Source: Macquaria australasica (taxonomy: Eukaryota; Chordata; Actinopteri; Centrarchiformes; Percichthyidae). Taken from it: a stretch of DNA of 64,000 bases. The translations under genes and the position numbers were made by a program. Numbering within the stretch: the first letter of the stretch is position 1; each line of letters begins with the position of its first letter. Below are positions 11,370 to 22,259 of this stretch, piece after piece. The notes under the pieces are model-generated. The model did no database searches and was not told where the DNA came from. It was given only the letters and a program-made list of their open reading frames with translations. The stretch is from contig SEMN01000336.1 of NCBI GenBank assembly GCA_005408345.1, forward strand, positions 491,504 through 555,503, written 5' to 3'.

Positions 11370-11933
11370 GTGAGTCGGCTGGTGCAGCAGAGCTTGTACG
11401 GAGCCAGTAATAAAAATCTGCGAATTAAGAAGCAGCCCTTGTGCTCGACAGGAGAAATATGGTAGCCAATGATGCTGCCGAATAAATACGTGATTGCCTG
11501 CATGGGCCTAACGATAGATGCTGATGGGCTAATCACCTGAACTGAAGGCTATTCGTAGATAACCATGGCGCTGTTTCTGTTACGCTGATCTATCTATGAA
11601 TTCTTGTTTCCTGTCTCGGGAAATTCAGCTCCAGTGATGAAGCCAGGCTTGCTATAGCATGTAATTGTTTGGAACAGAGAACTGTGATGTTGGATTAATA
11701 CTGTAGATCCGTAGGCACCAGCGTCTGTTCCCTTAGGCTATAGGCTACGCCCCATGGACATGTCACTGCTGAAAATAAAGCCATTCTAAATAAAGAAGCA
11801 AACATGATATTTGTTTGTAGCTGCTTGTCACTCACTCCAGAGCTTATTTTAGCTTACAGTAGACTACACAGTAGTACTGAGACACATCTGCTGCTGGTGT
11901 TACTCACTCGGGTCTTCTTTTTTTTTATTACAG

Positions 11934-12027
11934 AAAGCTTGATGATGAAAAGAGGAAGAGGAGGAGAGACGTGGAGTGAGCCCTTCCTGGCCCAGTACAG
12001 GTTTTAGTTAGACCCTTGCAAAACCAG
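11934..12027 (+). other. b4galt3: Possible untranslated exon of b4galt3
   Basis: An acceptor with a T-rich tract (TTTTTTTATTACAG) ends at 11933, and a donor (CCAG|GTACGA) follows 12027. The segment contains a complete 21-codon upstream ORF, 11942-12007. It may be optional or alternative. Confidence 0.35.
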
Positions 12028-12116
12028 GTACGATATATCTAGACTGATGTAATGCAATCATAATAATACGCAATAAATGTAATTAACTAACTATATTTTT
12101 TCTTCTTCCTTCGCAG

Positions 12117-12680
12117 TGACGTCTGTGGTCAGGAGGTGATGGCAGTGCTGACTGAGCTTCACCATCACTCCTACCCATTCCTACAGATGGACACCCACAT
12201 CCTGCACGCCTGAGCCTGCACTCAGCGCTGCCTCCTTCCCCTCCTCTCCTTCTGCCCCCCTTGCTCATTTCCCACCTCTTCCTCCACCCTCCTCATCCAG
12301 CTGCCACTTGCTCCCACTCCCCCATCTCTCCTCTCTATCCCTCCATCCATTTCCCCCCACGTTGAATTCCACTGTACATCTGCGATATTAGTTTATTATG
12401 GCGTGCTGTGGGCGCTCTCTGGACTCCCCGTGCACACTAGCCCTGCTGGTGGGCTTCCAGTTTGCCTTTGTTCTCTATTTCTCCCTTGGGGGCTTCAGAG
12501 GCCTGGTGTCTGTCCTGGTGCACACCACAGAGCCGGAGTTTGATTACTCTCGGCCTCATGACGTCTATACCAACCTCAGTCACCTGGGAGTACCGCCCCC
12601 GCCGCCTCGCAACTCTGGCACTGGACCCCCTGTCACGGGACCACCGCTAAGAGACTGCCAGATCCCCTCCCCACTGCTGG
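12117..12680 (+). other. b4galt3: b4galt3 exon with leader and start codon
   Basis: The acceptor TTCCTTCGCAG ends at 12116. The exon has 281 nt of C-rich leader, the ATG at 12398, and a donor GTGAGA at 12681. The leader contains a complete 24-codon upstream ORF at 12139-12213. Confidence 0.75.
12139..12213 (+). promoter_or_regulatory. b4galt3: Upstream ORF in b4galt3 leader
   Basis: ATG at 12139, 24 codons, TGA at 12211-12213, entirely inside the exon that carries the main start codon and 184 nt before it. Such uORFs commonly lower translation of the main frame. The effect here is inference. Confidence 0.45.
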
Positions 12681-15600
12681 GTGAGAGAGTGAGAGAGGTT
12701 AAATTGTGTGCCGTTATATGTAACGCACAGTAAAATGCACAGTGAACAAGTGTGTGGCATTCTGCTAAGCTGTTGGTCAGATAAAACCCAGACAATCAAT
12801 ATCACTTTAGCCATTTTTTTCCTTTCCTTTCCTCCAGTCGGGCCTGTGTCCGTCCATCTTTCCTCTCCTCTGTCCCTGGAGGAGATCAGACAGAGGAACC
12901 CGTTAGTGTTGCCAGGCGGACGATACCGGCCTCCGGACTGTGAACCCCGCCACCACACAGCGATAGTGGTACCGTACCGGAACCGGCAGACCCACCTTCG
13001 TGCCCTCCTCTACCACCTCCACCCCTTCCTGCAAAGACAGCAGATCCACTACAGCATCTATATAGTACAGCAGGTCAGGATGAGTGTGTGCTCTATGTGT
13101 GTGTGGATTACTTGACATTTAAAATAATATTAATACAAACTAAGGACATTTAGAAGTCATAATGTCTGTAGCTTGCATCCTAAGGCTACAATGCATCTAT
13201 TGTTCTGCAATACCTTAAATGGTGTCCCTTAGCCAATCAGAATTGAGTACTTAACACATGCTGTATTTGTTTTAGAATGAATACATTAGTGTGTAGCTGC
13301 GTGTTAACCTCTGTCTCTGTTTCTGGCTTCAGTGGGGGAACGGTACTTTTAACCGAGCCAAGCTGCTGAATGTTGGGGTACGGGAGGCCCTCAGAGACGA
13401 AGACTGGAGCTGCATCTTCCTGCATGATGTTGACCTGCTGCCTGAGAACGACCACAACACCTACACCTGCCACAAGCAGTTCCCCACCCACCTGTCTGTG
13501 GCCATGGACAAGTTCAGATACAGGTAGAAGCACAGCGTGTATGTGTGCGTGGATGGACTTCAGTAGAAATGTATTGTGCTGAGACATTATTTTCAAGATT
13601 GCACATTGGTGATGTGACCCTCCCAGGCTGCCGTACCCACAGTATTTTGGTGGGGTGTCTGCAGTGACCCCAGACCAGTACATGAAGATGAACGGCTTCC
13701 CTAACCAGTACTGGGGCTGGGGCGGAGAGGATGATGACATTGCTGCCAGGTGAGGAGGGTGAATGGGGCAGAGGTCCACATCCTTGCATGATGACAGAGT
13801 GAACTGTAAACTGTGCATGCCGACACGTGAGGTGTGCACGAGTGTTCAGCATAAGAGCTACATGCACAGCCATTTCACCCTCTCCACTTCTTGTACTTTT
13901 TTACCGTCTTTCGCTCTACTCATTCATCTTTTTTTCTCAATGTTTACAGTTTCCTTCCTTATGTTTTCCTTTTCTTAGACTTTTATTTTATGTGTCCTAA
14001 CATCATCTTTCATCTTCACGTTACCTCCCACTGCTGTGGCTTTGCTGTGTGTCTCTTGGAGTGAGTATGCTCGCATGGACTAGCTCGCAGACTCGGGCTG
14101 GGCTGCGCGCTTAAGAGATTTCGGTCATTTTTTAGGCTCATCTCATTTCCGTGCTGCGGTCCCCTCTCCACTCTCTGGCTCTTCTATCATTTGCCAGTCT
14201 GTTATGAGAGAAAATGAATGGAAGAAGAAAATGAAAATCAAAAAGCTTGCACTAATTATTACATGAGGCAAAACTACAAGAATATTTCTCGCCTACTTTT
14301 TGTAACACTTTACCTTTTGTGCATGATGTTTGCTACTTAACATATATCATATACTGGACATTCACAACATTAGTTACACCATGTTTTGATTGACTTAGAT
14401 AACTGGGGTGGTACACAAGCACCAGAGATGGAAAAAGGGAACCACAGTGTTTTCCACCGCCTATAGGTCATAAAAGTATGTTATTCTCATACATCACCCA
14501 CAATTCTATGTTTGTTTTCTTTGTTTTTCTGCTTTTAAATGTATCCCTTAGAGGCTAGATGTACTCAGATTAAGTATTGCTGTTGTTTTGAGTTATAGAA
14601 AATAGCATGAATAGTAAAGGCTTTGTTGATCTAGTATTATCCTGACTCTGAGATTTAGCTTTCCAGTTTTATGCCTGTGAATGAGAATCTGCTGTTCCTG
14701 TTGACTCCTGCTGTGTGCTGCCTATCCAGAGTACGTCTGTCTGGCATGAAGATCATGCGCCCTCCAGTGGCCATTGGTCATTACAAGATGATCAAGCATA
14801 AAGGAGACAGAGGCAATGCGCAAAACCCACGCAGGTACAGATGGACACACCAAACTTATGTAGTGATGATTTTCCCTTTGATTTAATTTTGTGGGGCGAT
14901 TGGGATGTTTTGAAACTGAAACATTCCCCAACCTGTACTTTCCTTGTTACATTTTTTGTTGACATACTGTTTTGTGTGGGGATTTTCCTCTTCTCACTCT
15001 GTTGTGCCAACAATTTCTACTGCCTGAGGCATGCACATGCTCATTGGTTTTCAGATTTAAAAAAACACAAAATTTTTCTTGGCCCTAAAGTTTCGGAAAG
15101 ATTTTCTTATATATTATAAAAACAAGCTCCTGCAAATCAGCTGTAGTGCCACAAGTCACATTCACATGGAAATATATCTCAAACATAATTAAGACTAACC
15201 TTGTTCCTCAATGTATTTATTAACTATTATGGAGAGGTCTTTTTCATAAAAGAATAATTTGACATTTTGGGAAATACGCTTATTTCTTTCTTGCAGAGAA
15301 TTAGACCAGAAGATCGATGCCACTCTCATGTCTGTCCATTAAATATGAAGCTACAGCAAGGAGATGGTTAGCTTAGCGTAGCATAAAGACTGGAAACAAA
15401 GGGAAACAGCTAGCCTGGCTCTGTCCAAAGGTAATAAAACCCGCCTGCCAGCACCTGCCTACTGGCACCTCTAGATCTCACTAATTCACAATTTATGTAA
15501 TTTAATTAATTAATTAATTAATTAATTAATTAATCATTTATTTAATCCGTATAAAAACTGAAGTGTAAAAATGACAAGTTGTGGTTTTGCAGGGGTTATG

Positions 15601-16197
15601 TGCTGGAACTATTTCTCTCTGGCTGTGGCCTCATATTTAGCGGACAGACATGAGAATAGAATCAATCTTCTCATCTGCCTCCTGGCTAGAAAGCAAATTA
15701 ACAAATTTGCCATAATATCAAACAATTTCTTTAAAGTTTGACCCTGATACGGACACACAAATACACACTCAAACCTGTGATATTATGTTCGTCTTTCTAG
15801 ATTTGACCTTCTGAAAAGGACCAGGCTCAACTGGCGCTCTGACGGCCTCAACTCTCTGACCTACGAGCTCCTATCCAAAGAGCTGGAGCCGCTCTACACC
15901 AACCTCACTGTCAACATTGGAGAAGACCCCCATCTGCCCCAGGGGAAAGTACCTATCCCTTTGAAAACAACGACCCCTGTCCACCTACGTAACACCAGCA
16001 AGACCGGAGACACGGATAAACAGGAGAAGAGGCAAGAGAGCAAGGGGCCTGTGGCGGCAAATATGACTGTGGCCAAGCCGGATGGTGAAAAGACAGAACC
16101 CACCCAGGCAAAGACAGCAAATCAAACAACACAGGAGGAGACAGGTGTGATGAAACAGGATGAGGTGTACAATAAAAGGACTGCTTCACATCTGTAG
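12398..16197 (+). CDS. b4galt3: Beta-1,4-galactosyltransferase 3-like (6 coding exons)
   Basis: Golgi type II membrane enzyme; the family transfers galactose from UDP-galactose to terminal GlcNAc in beta-1,4 linkage, using Mn2+. Coding exons: 12398-12680, 12838-13073, 13333-13523, 13627-13749, 14730-14834 and 15801-16197, giving 444 aa. A short cytosolic tail precedes a membrane anchor at residues 12-30, followed by LGGFRG, which is typical of B4GALT3. Catalytic-domain landmarks are FNRAKLLNVG (179-188), the metal-binding DVD (205-207), FGGVSA (244-249), WGWGGEDDD (266-274) and GHYKM (294-298, metal-binding His). The N-terminal TLALLVG and LLVGPVSV and the central LLYHLHPFLQRQQ favour B4GALT3 over B4GALT1/2/4. 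The C-terminal tail after IGEDP is Lys/Thr/Gln-rich with several N-glycan sequons and is about 50 residues longer than in human (393 aa in total). Confidence 0.93.
15247..15735 (+). mobile_element. Fold-back MITE-like element, copy 2 (b4galt3 intron 5)
   Basis: Same family and orientation as the element at 6848-7410. Shared blocks include GACATTTTGGGAAATACGCT near the left end, CATGTCTGTCCATTAAATAT, TTAGCTTAGCGTAGCATAAA, and an inverted right end around 15630-15735 (GACAGACATGAGAATAGAAT, AATCAATCTTCTCATC). Its middle holds a tetranucleotide tract at 15501-15534 that copy 1 lacks. The terminal repeats are more decayed than in copy 1. Confidence 0.78.
15501..15534. repeat. (TTAA)n tetranucleotide repeat
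   Basis: Perfect TTAA-type tract within the second fold-back element. It probably expanded after insertion, since copy 1 has none. Confidence 0.92.
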
Positions 16198-17320
16198 CTA
16201 AAAGTGGCTTCCCCCTTCATTTTGATCTGAAAGACAAAATGGAGCAAAGCAGTGTAGATCTGTTCCGTTGCGGGACATAAAGCGCACCAGCTTTTTGTGC
16301 TCAGTGCAGGTTAGGGATAGTTATGCAACGGATGAAATGAAGAAGCCACTTTTGTCTACAGGGGTGCATTCAGGAACACGACTGAGTCACCTCTTGGTTT
16401 AACATCCACCAAATGTGACTCTTGGCTCTACTGACACGAGTCTGTGGTCATGCTCACGACTAGTTTGGGGCCAGGAGCAGAACGGCAAAGGACTCAGTCA
16501 TATCCACGTCGATGTCCAAAGCAAACTAAACGAAAATGAGACAGCAAATATATAAATCTCTGCTCTTTTCCAGACATCGCAAGTTGTAAGCAACCCATCT
16601 GCTGCCAACAGACCTGCAGCTTCACCCAGTTTGCTCCCAAAAAACTGCTGCTGTCAGTCCATCCCACTCCACGGTGGGTTTGTGTTTCTGTGCCTTCTCT
16701 CTTTAATGCGCATTTTATAGACCGGTATAGTTGCTTTTAGACGCTGACCTGGGGTTAATTTTACCCCTCCGGCCTCGCGGCAAATGTTAGAAAGCAGGGA
16801 GGCTAAAGCTGATCCTAGATGAGAACAAATGATTCGTTCCAGGACTGCCGTTTTATATTTGTGTGCATTGATCAAGCGTTTTGTTAGAGTTAGAGTTTAT
16901 ATTTATATAGAGAGACTTCTTTATTTGTTTACTGATTTGTTTGATTCGTCCTTCCTTACAGTCTGGTGCCTCTCTCTCTGACATTTAGTTACTAGACAAT
17001 CAAATCATATGGGAAGATAACTCTGTATCCAAACACATAACAAAGTGAGGAAATAGTATCATGACTATCTTTACACCTGTCAGATAAACATAGACTTGGC
17101 ATGATAGTTGTTGTCTAGTTTGACTATACTCTTGATACATGGATAGACCTGTGCTTCTGATATTATCTGTGATTTTATTATTTTTCTTTTAGATTAGTCA
17201 GGTATGGGGGAAAAAAAGCAAACTTGCAGACAATATTGTAGGCACGTGACTACACATTTGCGAGTTCCAGATTGTGTTTTGATAATAAAAAAGGTCATAG
17301 TTATGATAAAGCACTGTGTA
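16198..17320 (+). other. b4galt3: b4galt3 3' UTR (extent uncertain)
   Basis: Non-coding sequence after the stop codon. The first canonical AATAAA after the stop is at 17284-17289, and another at 19159-19164 could mark a longer form. Confidence 0.5.
17284..17289 (+). terminator. b4galt3: Candidate poly(A) signal of b4galt3
   Basis: Canonical AATAAA 1.1 kb after the stop codon. A second AATAAA at 19159 is the alternative, so the true end is unresolved. Confidence 0.35.
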
Positions 17321-19046
17321 TAGATCTAGGTCAGCTTTTTACTAGGCCTAAGGACTAAGGCTAAAGATTAAGGCCTCACGTCTTCATAGAGGGTCTTATT
17401 ATGAAGGACCCTGGTGCATCAAACAGCTATAAATGAGATTCTGCCTCTCCTTGTCTTCATTTGCTAGAATGGAGCTTTTGTGTCTTGAAGGAAAGCAGAC
17501 AAGTAAGAAGAAGACACGTGTATTAGATAGAAAATCAAATAATTTTATTCTGAGGGGTGCCAAATTAGGACATGCATGTACGTAATTTGTGTTGACAGAT
17601 CAATTATCATCTGCTTCTATGATCTAAAAGCCACTTCATCTCTCAGACATTCAGTTTTTTTTTTTTTTTCCATATCAGCCATTTGGAATATATTTTTTTG
17701 AGTTGTCATCCTAGTTTACCTTTTGTGAAGGGGAAGTTTATCAGGTTAACTTAGTTTGTGGAAGGGGACTTGAATCTGATCACTGGTAGGCCATAGGATA
17801 TTTTTGCTGCTATAGGGAAATGGTTAACTGTATCATTAATTAGCTTGAAAAATGACATGTTGTAACACTAATTTTCTGGTGTGGAATTGTGTGTTATCAT
17901 ATTAACAGGTAATGTATTGCTCATGTTAATTTGAATGTATTTAATTTATTAATGTATTTATTGAGTCACTGATAGAGGTAAATGCACAGACTTCTGAAGT
18001 GTGTATGTGTTGCAGGGGTTGAAACGCCCTTCTCCATCGTAGAGCAGTTTATTATCCCTTTATAGTGTATCTCCACTTATATTTCTTATGTTAACATTGT
18101 GCCTCATGAAATAAGACCATATTACTGAGGGGTTGAAGGCATACTGCTGGGTTACCCGTACATATGAGTGCCCTCAAGTGGCACAGTCTGGCATAGCACC
18201 AGCCGAGAGGAACCTAGGACTGAATGAAACTGCAGTGTTGTGACTTGAATGTTAATCATTAATGTTGGCCATTCACAGGTTTCAGCCAATCAAATCTTTG
18301 CATTGCTCTGTGTGGAGGGTTTCTCGCCTGCGTTGTATCACATGATTGATCCTGCCAGTTTAAAGGTGTAGAGCAACTCTCTGAATTTCACTGGTTAATG
18401 GAACCAGAAACTACATGGTGAGTGTTTTATGAATGGATATAGTTTTATAGAAGGAATCTATGTTTATTTATGATAAAATAGTACCTGTTTTAAACAAAGA
18501 GTGCTGTACAAACAGATTGTCTTGACAATACATGGAGAGATAATAAGGCCTAATTTCTTAGCTTTATACTACATAATTATTTAGTTGTATCAATAGATAA
18601 TATATCCTCCATTTATCATATTGCCTGGGATAATGCCTGTATGACATGAAACAGTGACACACTGAAAGCTTTTAAGGATGTTATGTAATCTCAGCAGATT
18701 AATCAGCAAACTGTGCTTACCTGGAGATTGTTCTATATTTAATAAATAGGCTAGTTTTTATAAAGGACGTTTTCGCATAAGTGTTGGAAGTATATACTGT
18801 GTAGTTGAATGCAAATTCAGTTAACAGGATTGGGACTTCATGAGAGTCTGTCATTATAATCACACGTTTGAGAAGTGTAAATGTGATCCGCCTCACTAGA
18901 AAGACGGGATGTTTATGTATTCATGGAAAATGTGAAGTTATTAATACATCACTTATAATGAAGGACCATGAAATTTGCATCATGCGGTGATACCTGTTGT
19001 CATCTTAAGTTGCCTTTTTTATTGACTTGTCTTGAAGATGAAAAAG

Positions 19047-19074
19047 TGTGTGTGTGTGTGCGTGCGCGCGCGCG
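19047..19074. repeat. (GT)n(GC)n alternating tract, Z-DNA-prone
   Basis: TG repeats run into GCGCGCGCGC. This strictly alternating purine-pyrimidine sequence is the classical Z-DNA-forming type. Confidence 0.8.
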
Positions 19075-19679
19075 CTTCTGTAGAGAGCAAGGTCATCAAA
19101 AAGGCAACAGAAGCAGTGAACTATGACAGTGTTGTGACAGAAAGCAAATATGTATATGAATAAAAATACATAGTCAGAAATGTGTCTCTTGTGTGTCCAC
19201 ACTTTCTATCATGAACTTACCAAACACATTCATGCCATTGCATAAATGTGTTTGCTACACACACTTAAATACACACCATACTATAAATACACTTAAATAC
19301 TTACAGTGTTGCACTTACTCCCCCACAATACTCGAGGCCTCTTAATGAATATAGGCTTTAGCATTTTGATTAATGCTGCTACAGCTTCCACATTGCAGAG
19401 ATCAGATGCTCATGCTAGCTGGTAGATTAGCAGCCATATATCATCATCAACACATGCTGTGGAGCAATTTAAAACTGCACTAACCTGTTACATCATCCTG
19501 TGTATTGCTGTGTTCTATGTGGGCATAAAGAGCAGGATTAAAAAGTTGGACATGAGATCATACCTATAAATAGACAGTAACCCCCCCACCCCCACCACAG
19601 CTCTCTATGTTCGATCTGTTTCATGATCTAAAATGCTGTATGACTCACCAAGAGAGGGCAGAACAAAAACTCATGAACT

Positions 19680-19836
19680 GGGTGGACAAAAAGAGCACCT
19701 TACAACCAATCCCAATGCAACGCCAACACAGACTACAGCCTCAAATATCATCGAGTTAAAATAACGCCCCTGATAGTCTCAACAACACCTGATCATTACA
19801 AGCCTCACAAATGTAGTACAGAACATGTGTCCACCC
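19680..19836. mobile_element. Small inverted-repeat element (copy B of GGGTGGACA family)
   Basis: This 157-bp segment starts GGGTGGACA and ends TGTCCACCC, giving perfect 9-bp terminal inverted repeats. It has no coding capacity, so it would be a MITE-like element. The left part resembles the repeat at 1988-2200. Target duplications are not evident. Confidence 0.5.
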
Positions 19837-20492
19837 CTGCAAGATACAATTTCTTCACAAAATGCATTGCTTAAAGATAGACTATGTAACTTTAGTGGAA
19901 CAGCAACCACTGTGGCGACATGTGACAATGATGGGATAATGGAAAAACGCTAAAAATGTAGTGTAACAGTAGCACAAGAAAAGTCATAAAGACAGCAAAC
20001 TGACTAAGAAATGTCAGTTACACAGCAATATCTTAAGTTAGCTAACATTAGCCACCATAAGCTGCTGGTCATCATACCAGATCAAGTAAGGCTGTAGCAG
20101 CAAAACTCCTGAGTTACAGCATGTAATAACAGAGAAAGGTTTACTAAGAACATGATAAACTGTCTATACTAACCACCCATTATGGATAGATGTATATCCA
20201 GTATGTAATGCTGGACCTAATGCTATGAGACATCATAGGGTAATATGTTCTTTTAAAGTCGTCACACCTGGACGTCTTTCTGTGGGGTGTTCTGTGATGC
20301 GGTCACTCTGTCATGGCAGCAGCGACAGTCTAGTTTGCACTTTCCCTCCAGTAGACTGACACACTGGCCTGCTGAAGTGACCGCGGCAGGCAGACGCAGA
20401 GGGCTGAGACAGCCTTTAGTCACCTCCTGTTACTGTATGGCCTAGGAGACACAGCTGACCTCTCATACCCTCAGCGATACTTTAACCCCTTT

Positions 20493-20494
<2 letters not shown>

Positions 20495-20527
<33 letters not shown>
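20495..20527. repeat. (CA)n microsatellite
   Basis: CA dinucleotide tract of about 16 units. Confidence 0.95.
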
Positions 20528-20530
<3 letters not shown>

Positions 20531-21430
20531 CACAACCAGAATGATATATATAGTCCTACAAACCATTGCGCAAGGAGGATCATAGCACAAAAATAGACAC
20601 AGATAGTGAGAAAGATGAGGGAAAAGAAGTGAGAAAAATCAACATTTGGTTATATAACCACTCTTAATGTTCTGCTCTGAAAATCATCACATCATCGGAT
20701 ATGGAAATAAAAGATATGAGAGGATGTATCAAGATCCTGAGGCATCACACGCATGGTTATCCAGTATGTAATGGGGGCTAAATAATGAGGAGGAAACGGG
20801 ATCAGCCGTCAGGGTCGTCGGGGTTGGACCCTCATCCCACGGCTGCTCAGCTGTTCCTGTCATCCATATTTGCAGCCTCAGTGGGCAATTTCCTCAGCCG
20901 CAGGCCTTCTCAGTGCTCACAACAACACATAGATCAAGTGAATTATTTCTGCTATTGTGGCAGCACACTGGAGATCTAGGTCATGCAGTCATGGCTCTGG
21001 TTTTTTTTGTTTTATTTGTGGCCACCTAAAGTCATGTCAACATCCTCCTATCCTCCGACACAATCTGACCTTGACATTCCCAGGTGATTTTCCACAGAGG
21101 TGTATGTGTGTGTCTGTGAGCCTGCTCCTGTGACAGAGTGTGTGCAGGCGTGTGTGCCAACGAGTCTGTGTATACATGTGTGAGTATGCGTGTGTCTCTA
21201 CATGTGTATGAGTGTTTTATTTGTAGGTATGATGGGGTGCGTTATGAAAAAGAATGAGCCTGCTGTCTATACTTAGGGCTTGCCTGCGGCTATGTGTGCA
21301 TGGAAGAGAGGAAGAGAAGATAGAGAGCACAGGAGTGGATGTGGGAGGGTGAGCAGAGTGAGAGAGGCAGAGGGAGGATGACAGAGAAGGGAGTAGGGTG
21401 GGAGGGAGAGGAGAGGAGGAGGGAGGGTGC

Positions 21431-21581
21431 AGCGAGGGGACTGTGACGCACGCTGATCGGCTCTGCTCGCTGCTGATTGGCCACGGTGACTGCCAGTCAG
21501 AGGAGCTGGGAGTCAGGCACTGCTTGGAGAGCAGATTATGAAGCGGAGCTCAACCAGCGGCAGTCTCCTTTCATTGTCTCA
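21431..21581 (+). promoter_or_regulatory. atp6ap1l: atp6ap1l promoter / 5' leader
   Basis: Directly upstream of the start codon, the sequence becomes CpG-containing and has a CRE-like TGTGACGCAC (21441-21450) and an inverted CCAAT box (CTGATTGGCCA, 21473-21483). No in-frame ATG precedes 21582, but an out-of-frame ATG at 21538 does if transcription starts upstream of it. Confidence 0.5.
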
Positions 21582-22228
21582 ATGGCTGCACACGCATTCC
21601 TCCTCTGCTCCCTCGCCTTGCTGTCCGCTCTCAGCCGGCCTGGGCTCTCCTTCAATGAGGAAGAGCTGCAGCCGGGACTCACCTATGACGAAGTGCCTGA
21701 AATCCTGGACAGAAGGTAAATCCATCCTCTCTATGGCTATGAACAGAGCTGGGGTGTGTGTGTGTGTGTGTTGGGGGGGGCGGGGGGTACGGGGAGATGC
21801 ATGCAGGGATGCTGGGATGCTGATGTGTTCTGGGTCTTTCTTTCTCTCCTTCGCCTCCCTTCCCTTTTCCCCATCTCACCTTGGGTGTATCACAAATTGT
21901 GAATGCAGACAGTGTTGGTGTATCAGACAGGGCTGAGCTGCGAGGCTTTGTTTGTCTCAGTCTTGGGGACTGCATCAGACGCTGCTCATCGATCACGGAT
22001 GGGGCTGTTGTCTCTGTACAGTAGTGTTGGTCTGGCAGAAGGGAGCTAAATAAGGCTGGGGCAGTGGGCCTGCAGGAGAGGTACAGAGAGATGGAGGAAA
22101 GGAGAGAGGCAAGAAGAGGGGAAGCAGCACGGAGGGAAGGTAAACAAGGATGGGACAGGGAGGAGAGGAGAGGATGCATCAGGGATGGTCTGTTGGGGTC
22201 TGTTTACTGATGCAGTCATTGAGAGAGA

Positions 22229-22259
<31 letters not shown>

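Larger units (their letters stand above)
17321..21430. other. Intergenic region between b4galt3 and atp6ap1l
   Basis: No exon recognised. It contains an alternating purine-pyrimidine GT/GC tract (19047-19074), a small inverted-repeat element (19680-19836), a CA tract (20495-20527) and a purine-rich stretch (21300-21430) leading into the next promoter. Confidence 0.6.

Noticed and set aside
11042..11536. Minus-strand 164-codon frame with polyproline
   Set aside because: It is the complement of the (GGA)n tract and CpG-rich leader of b4galt3. The proline run reflects the simple repeat.
21477..21581. Extending the atp6ap1l N-terminus upstream in frame
   Set aside because: The upstream frame opens at TTG, not ATG. 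The ATG at 21582 is directly followed by a good signal peptide.
21679..22179. Minus-strand 166-codon frame across atp6ap1l exon 1 and intron 1
   Set aside because: Low-complexity Ser/Pro/Leu frame opposite a purine-rich tract; antisense to a well-supported exon.
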